Shown: positions 61,792 through 64,000 of the stretch, piece by piece
Position numbering within the stretch: position 1 is the first letter of the stretch
Layout of the letters: each line of letters opens with the position of its first letter
Source: UBA685 sp002299005
GTDB taxonomy: Bacteria > Pseudomonadota > Alphaproteobacteria > Puniceispirillales > Puniceispirillaceae
NCBI GenBank assembly: GCA_963966775.1
Contig: CAXAAH010000005.1
Location: 1 to 64,000, forward strand
Length of the DNA stretch: 64,000 nt
Reading direction: 5' to 3'
The notes under the pieces: generated by a model
Database searches by the model: none
What the model was told of the DNA's origin: nothing
What the model saw: the letters and a program-made list of their open reading frames with translations, nothing else
Translations under genes and position numbers: made by a program

Positions 61792-63243
61792 TTATCCTAC
61801 TGAGCCTTCAAGGCTGATTCCGATTAGTTTTTGTGCTTCAACAGCAAATTCCATTGGTAATTCTTTCATCACCTCGCGGCAGAAACCATTAACGATCAAA
61901 GACACAGTCTCTTCTTCATCAAGGCCGCGTTGGCGACAATAAAACATCTGATCTTCTGAAATGCGTGAGGTTGTAGCCTCATGCTCAATTTTGCCAGACG
62001 GGTTGCGTGAGACGATATAAGGCACCGTATGCGCGCCGCATTTATCGCCAACAAGCAATGAGTCACATTGCGTAAAATTACGCGCATTCTCAGCTTTTGG
62101 CATCACCTGTACCAAACCGCGATAGGTGTTGTTCGACTTACCAGCCGAGATACCTTTCGAGATAATGGTTGAGCGGCTCCCCTCACCAAGGTGGATCATC
62201 TTTGTGCCTGTATCAGCTTGCTGGGCACCGTTTGTCACAGCCACTGAATAGAACTCACCAACTGAATCCTTGCCTTGCAAAATGCATGACGGGTATTTCC
62301 ATGTGACAGCAGAGCCTGTTTCGACCTGTGTCCAAGCAATCTTTGAGCGGTCACCACGGCAAGCGCCTCTTTTGGTCACGAAATTATAAATTCCGCCCTT
62401 ACCATCTGCATCACCTGGGTACCAGTTTTGCACCGTTGAATATTTGATTTCCGCATCTTCCATCGCCACCAGTTCAACAACCGCCGCATGGAGCTGATTT
62501 TCATCTCTTTGCGGCGCTGTACAGCCCTCAAGATAAGAGACGTAAGACGCATCTTCAGCGATGATCAATGTGCGTTCAAACTGACCTGTATTTTTCTCAT
62601 TAATACGGAAGTAGGTTGATAGCTCCATCGGACAGCGCACGCCCTTTGGGATATAGACAAAAGAGCCATCTGTGAACACGGCTGAATTCAGGGCTGAGAA
62701 ATAATTATCCGCCACAGGCACAACCGAACCGATATATTTTTTCACAAGCTCAGGGTGCGAGTGAACCGCCTCTGAGATTGGGCAGAAGATAACGCCTGAT
62801 TTGGCCAGCTCTTCACGGAAGGTTGTTGCCACTGAGACAGAATCAAACACCGCATCCACAGCCACACCTGCCAGCATCTTTTGCTCATTTAGCGGGATGC
62901 CAAGCTTCTCATAAGTCGCCAATAGCTCAGGGTCGACCTCATCAAGCGATTTTGGCCCTTCGGCTGATTTTGGCGCGGCGTAATAATAAATATCCTGATA
63001 ATCAATCTCAGGAATATCCAGCTTTGCCCAATCAGGCGATTCCATTGTCAGCCATTTTGCATAGGCCTTCAGGCGCCATTCTAGCATCCATTCAGGCTCA
63101 TTCTTCTTAGCTGAAATAAAGCGGATAATGTCTTCATTCAGGCCCTTTGGGGCTTTTTCTGTTTCGACATCAGTCACAAAGCCGTATTTATACTGGCCCG
63201 TGGCTTCTTCAACTGCTGCAATTGTTTCTTCGGTAGCACCCAT
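61792..63243 (-). CDS. sufB: Fe-S scaffold subunit SufB
   Basis: A 483-residue beta-helix protein, the main scaffold on which the cluster forms. Signatures: PKGVRCPMELSTYFRIN, GCTAPQRDENQLHAAVVEL, WKYPSCILQG and the C-terminal CDSLLVGDKCGAHTVPYI and EHEATTSRISEDQMFYCRQRG, with the conserved Cys and Glu/His residues. It is the first assembly gene, 38 bp after the Rrf2 regulator. Confidence 0.96.
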   Translation of the reverse strand: MGATEETIAAVEEATGQYKYGFVTDVETEKAPKGLNEDIIRFISAKKNEPEWMLEWRLKAYAKWLTMESPDWAKLDIPEIDYQDIYYYAAPKSAEGPKSLDEVDPELLATYEKLGIPLNEQKMLAGVAVDAVFDSVSVATTFREELAKSGVIFCPISEAVHSHPELVKKYIGSVVPVADNYFSALNSAVFTDGSFVYIPKGVRCPMELSTYFRINEKNTGQFERTLIIAEDASYVSYLEGCTAPQRDENQLHAAVVELVAMEDAEIKYSTVQNWYPGDADGKGGIYNFVTKRGACRGDRSKIAWTQVETGSAVTWKYPSCILQGKDSVGEFYSVAVTNGAQQADTGTKMIHLGEGSRSTIISKGISAGKSNNTYRGLVQVMPKAENARNFTQCDSLLVGDKCGAHTVPYIVSRNPSGKIEHEATTSRISEDQMFYCRQRGLDEEETVSLIVNGFCREVMKELPMEFAVEAQKLIGISLEGSVG

Positions 63244-63281
63244 GAAATCAACTCATTTTTTGCGATACAATTTATGTTGCA

Positions 63282-63737
63282 TCAAGGTTGTGGTTTTACA
63301 TTTAAGCTGGCATTTGCATCTGGAAACATCGTCTCAGGGTTAAACAGCTTATCAAGCGTGACCTTCTCTAAGGCCTCTCTGATAGATTGGTTAACCTCAT
63401 TCCAATGACCTGACATAAAACAGCCGTGACGCGTCTCACAAGGGTCTTCCACCCCATCAACACACGCCGTAAGAGCAATCGGCCCCTCAATTGCTTCTAT
63501 TACCTCTGCGGCATTAATCGCCATTGCTGGACGTGCCAGACAATAGCCACCATGTGCGCCGCGTTCTGCTGTGATAACCCCCGCCTTGACCAGCGCCTTT
63601 GCCAATTTCGCAATCGTCGTCTGGTTAAGCTGGGTATGGCTCGCAAGCGACGCGCTAGATACCACCTCACCTTGGCGCCTTGCCAATGATGCAAGCAGCA
63701 CAATAGCATAATCTGTCATACGATTGAGACGTAGCAT
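63282..63737 (-). CDS. Rrf2-family SUF regulator
   Basis: A 151-residue winged-helix regulator. MLRLNRMTDYAIVLLASLA is the usual start of SUF-system Rrf2 regulators (TIGR02944 type). The recognition helix is around residues 39-52. Cysteines C92, C100 and C106 could bind a [2Fe-2S] cluster as in IscR, though the spacing is not the E. coli C-x5-C-x5-C. It leads the suf operon, and a near-match to the E. coli IscR type-1 operator overlaps its promoter, so Fe-S-responsive autoregulation is likely. A ten-codon upstream extension is possible. Confidence 0.92.
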   Translation of the reverse strand: MLRLNRMTDYAIVLLASLARRQGEVVSSASLASHTQLNQTTIAKLAKALVKAGVITAERGAHGGYCLARPAMAINAAEVIEAIEGPIALTACVDGVEDPCETRHGCFMSGHWNEVNQSIREALEKVTLDKLFNPETMFPDANASLNVKPQP

Positions 63738-63801
63738 TGCGTGTCTTTTACCCTGCGGCTTACGCACTATTTTGCGCGCTTGTTTTTGCGAATGATTATC
63801 A

Positions 63802-63826
63802 ATAGCAGACTAATTTAGTCTAGTAT
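63802..63826. promoter_or_regulatory. IscR type-1-like operator in the suf promoter
   Basis: These 25 bases match the E. coli IscR type-1 consensus (ATASYYGACTRWWWYAGTCRRSTAT as recalled) at 23 positions. The core is a perfect odd palindrome AGACTAA-T-TTAGTCT, and both mismatches sit at symmetric positions. On the minus strand a -35 candidate TAGACT and a -10 candidate GATAAT lie 16 bases apart, with the operator covering both the -35 and the spacer. It is 65-90 bases upstream of the regulator gene. Confidence 0.7.
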
Positions 63827-63842
63827 GACTGTAACATAAGCA

Positions 63843-63869
63843 GGGGCTGAAAAAATTCAACCCCTTTTA
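63843..63869 (+). terminator. Weak hairpin between the Rrf2 gene and the last gene
   Basis: GGGG-C-TGAA and TTCA-A-CCCC form a short hairpin around AAAA. It is followed by TTTT on the plus strand only, which would fit rightward transcripts, but both neighbours run leftward. It may partly stop transcription of the last gene. Confidence 0.3.
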
Positions 63870-63893
63870 TGATAAAATAGTGATTAAATAAGC

Positions 63894-64000
63894 CTAGTTA
63901 AAAGCTTCCTTGCGGAGGCGATAACGCTCATCAGCAAGGCTCTCAAACACCTCTTCAACATCAGGATGGCTGACAGGGCCATTTTCTGAATCTAACGCCA
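63894..64000 (-). CDS. 3' end of an unidentified gene (partial)
   Basis: The minus strand has an open frame from the window edge to a TAG stop at 63894-63896, about 35 codons. The visible C-terminus is charged and helical, with SHPDVEEVF and DERYRLRKEAFN. I do not recognise the family, and the start lies outside the window. Confidence 0.5.
   Translation of the reverse strand, partial: ALDSENGPVSHPDVEEVFESLADERYRLRKEAFN

Overview
The window reads as a chromosomal segment of an alphaproteobacterium. The support is the clade-specific cell-cycle regulators GcrA and a CtrA-like response regulator, a C4-pathway 5-aminolevulinate synthase, membrane-bound PuuD urate oxidase, a single-cysteine DksA, a DUF3553 protein and an Rrf2-suf operon. 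The genes are densely packed, the G+C content looks intermediate by eye, and many genes overlap by ATGA. The tRNA-His gene encodes G-1 opposite C73, a trait many Rhizobiales and Rhodobacterales have lost. Together with the purine and formate genes this would fit a marine SAR116-like or Rhodospirillales-type lineage, but that placement is a guess.

Layout. 1-300: tRNA-Leu(UAG) and tRNA-His(GUG). 390-3634: an aminotransferase, then glnB-glnA. 3725-12000: parE, an alpha/beta hydrolase, a DEAD-box helicase, pepN, gcrA and an aroE-like gene. 12184-15695: a His-rich EF-hand protein, msrB, and a leftward LysM / Psd-like / CDP-alcohol phosphatidyltransferase cluster. 15955-23765: LOG protein, icd, alaS, recA, a CckA-like histidine kinase and dksA. 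24279-25421: ctrA-like regulator and a DUF3553 protein. 25541-32671: NAD-linked formate dehydrogenase with a fused NuoE/NuoF-type subunit, then hemA and hemH. 32765-44837: a purine-degradation island. 45041-45525: integrase remnant and tRNA-Gly(UCC). 45606-48253: msrA, amtB-glnK. 48276-54184: a leftward run fdhD-mobA-kdsD-queA-tgt-queG. 54318-57851: nadK, a lysophospholipase-like gene and an Atm1-type ABC exporter. 57858-63737: sufA, sufT, sufS, sufD, sufC, sufB and the Rrf2 regulator, all leftward. The window ends inside an unidentified gene.

How the genes fit together. Nitrogen is the main theme: two PII proteins, glutamine synthetase, an ammonium transporter, and a route that takes purines through urate, 5-hydroxyisourate, OHCU, allantoin and ureidoglycolate to glyoxylate and urea. 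Allantoate amidohydrolase, one step of that route, is not in the window. A second theme is molybdenum cofactor (formate dehydrogenase, xanthine dehydrogenase, XdhC, MobA, FdhD). A third is iron (Suf machinery, Atm1, heme synthesis); the suf promoter carries a site very like the E. coli IscR type-1 operator. A fourth is cell-cycle control (GcrA, CtrA-like regulator, a short CckA-like kinase beside recA).

I did not find a convincing, wholly new multi-gene system. The best leads are the integrase fragment that shares about 22 bp with the start of the adjacent tRNA-Gly gene, the degenerate phosphatidylserine-decarboxylase-like protein in a LysM/phospholipid cluster, the AroE-like protein lacking both shikimate-binding serines, the short CckA-like kinase at the recA locus, and the IscR-like operator in front of the suf operon.
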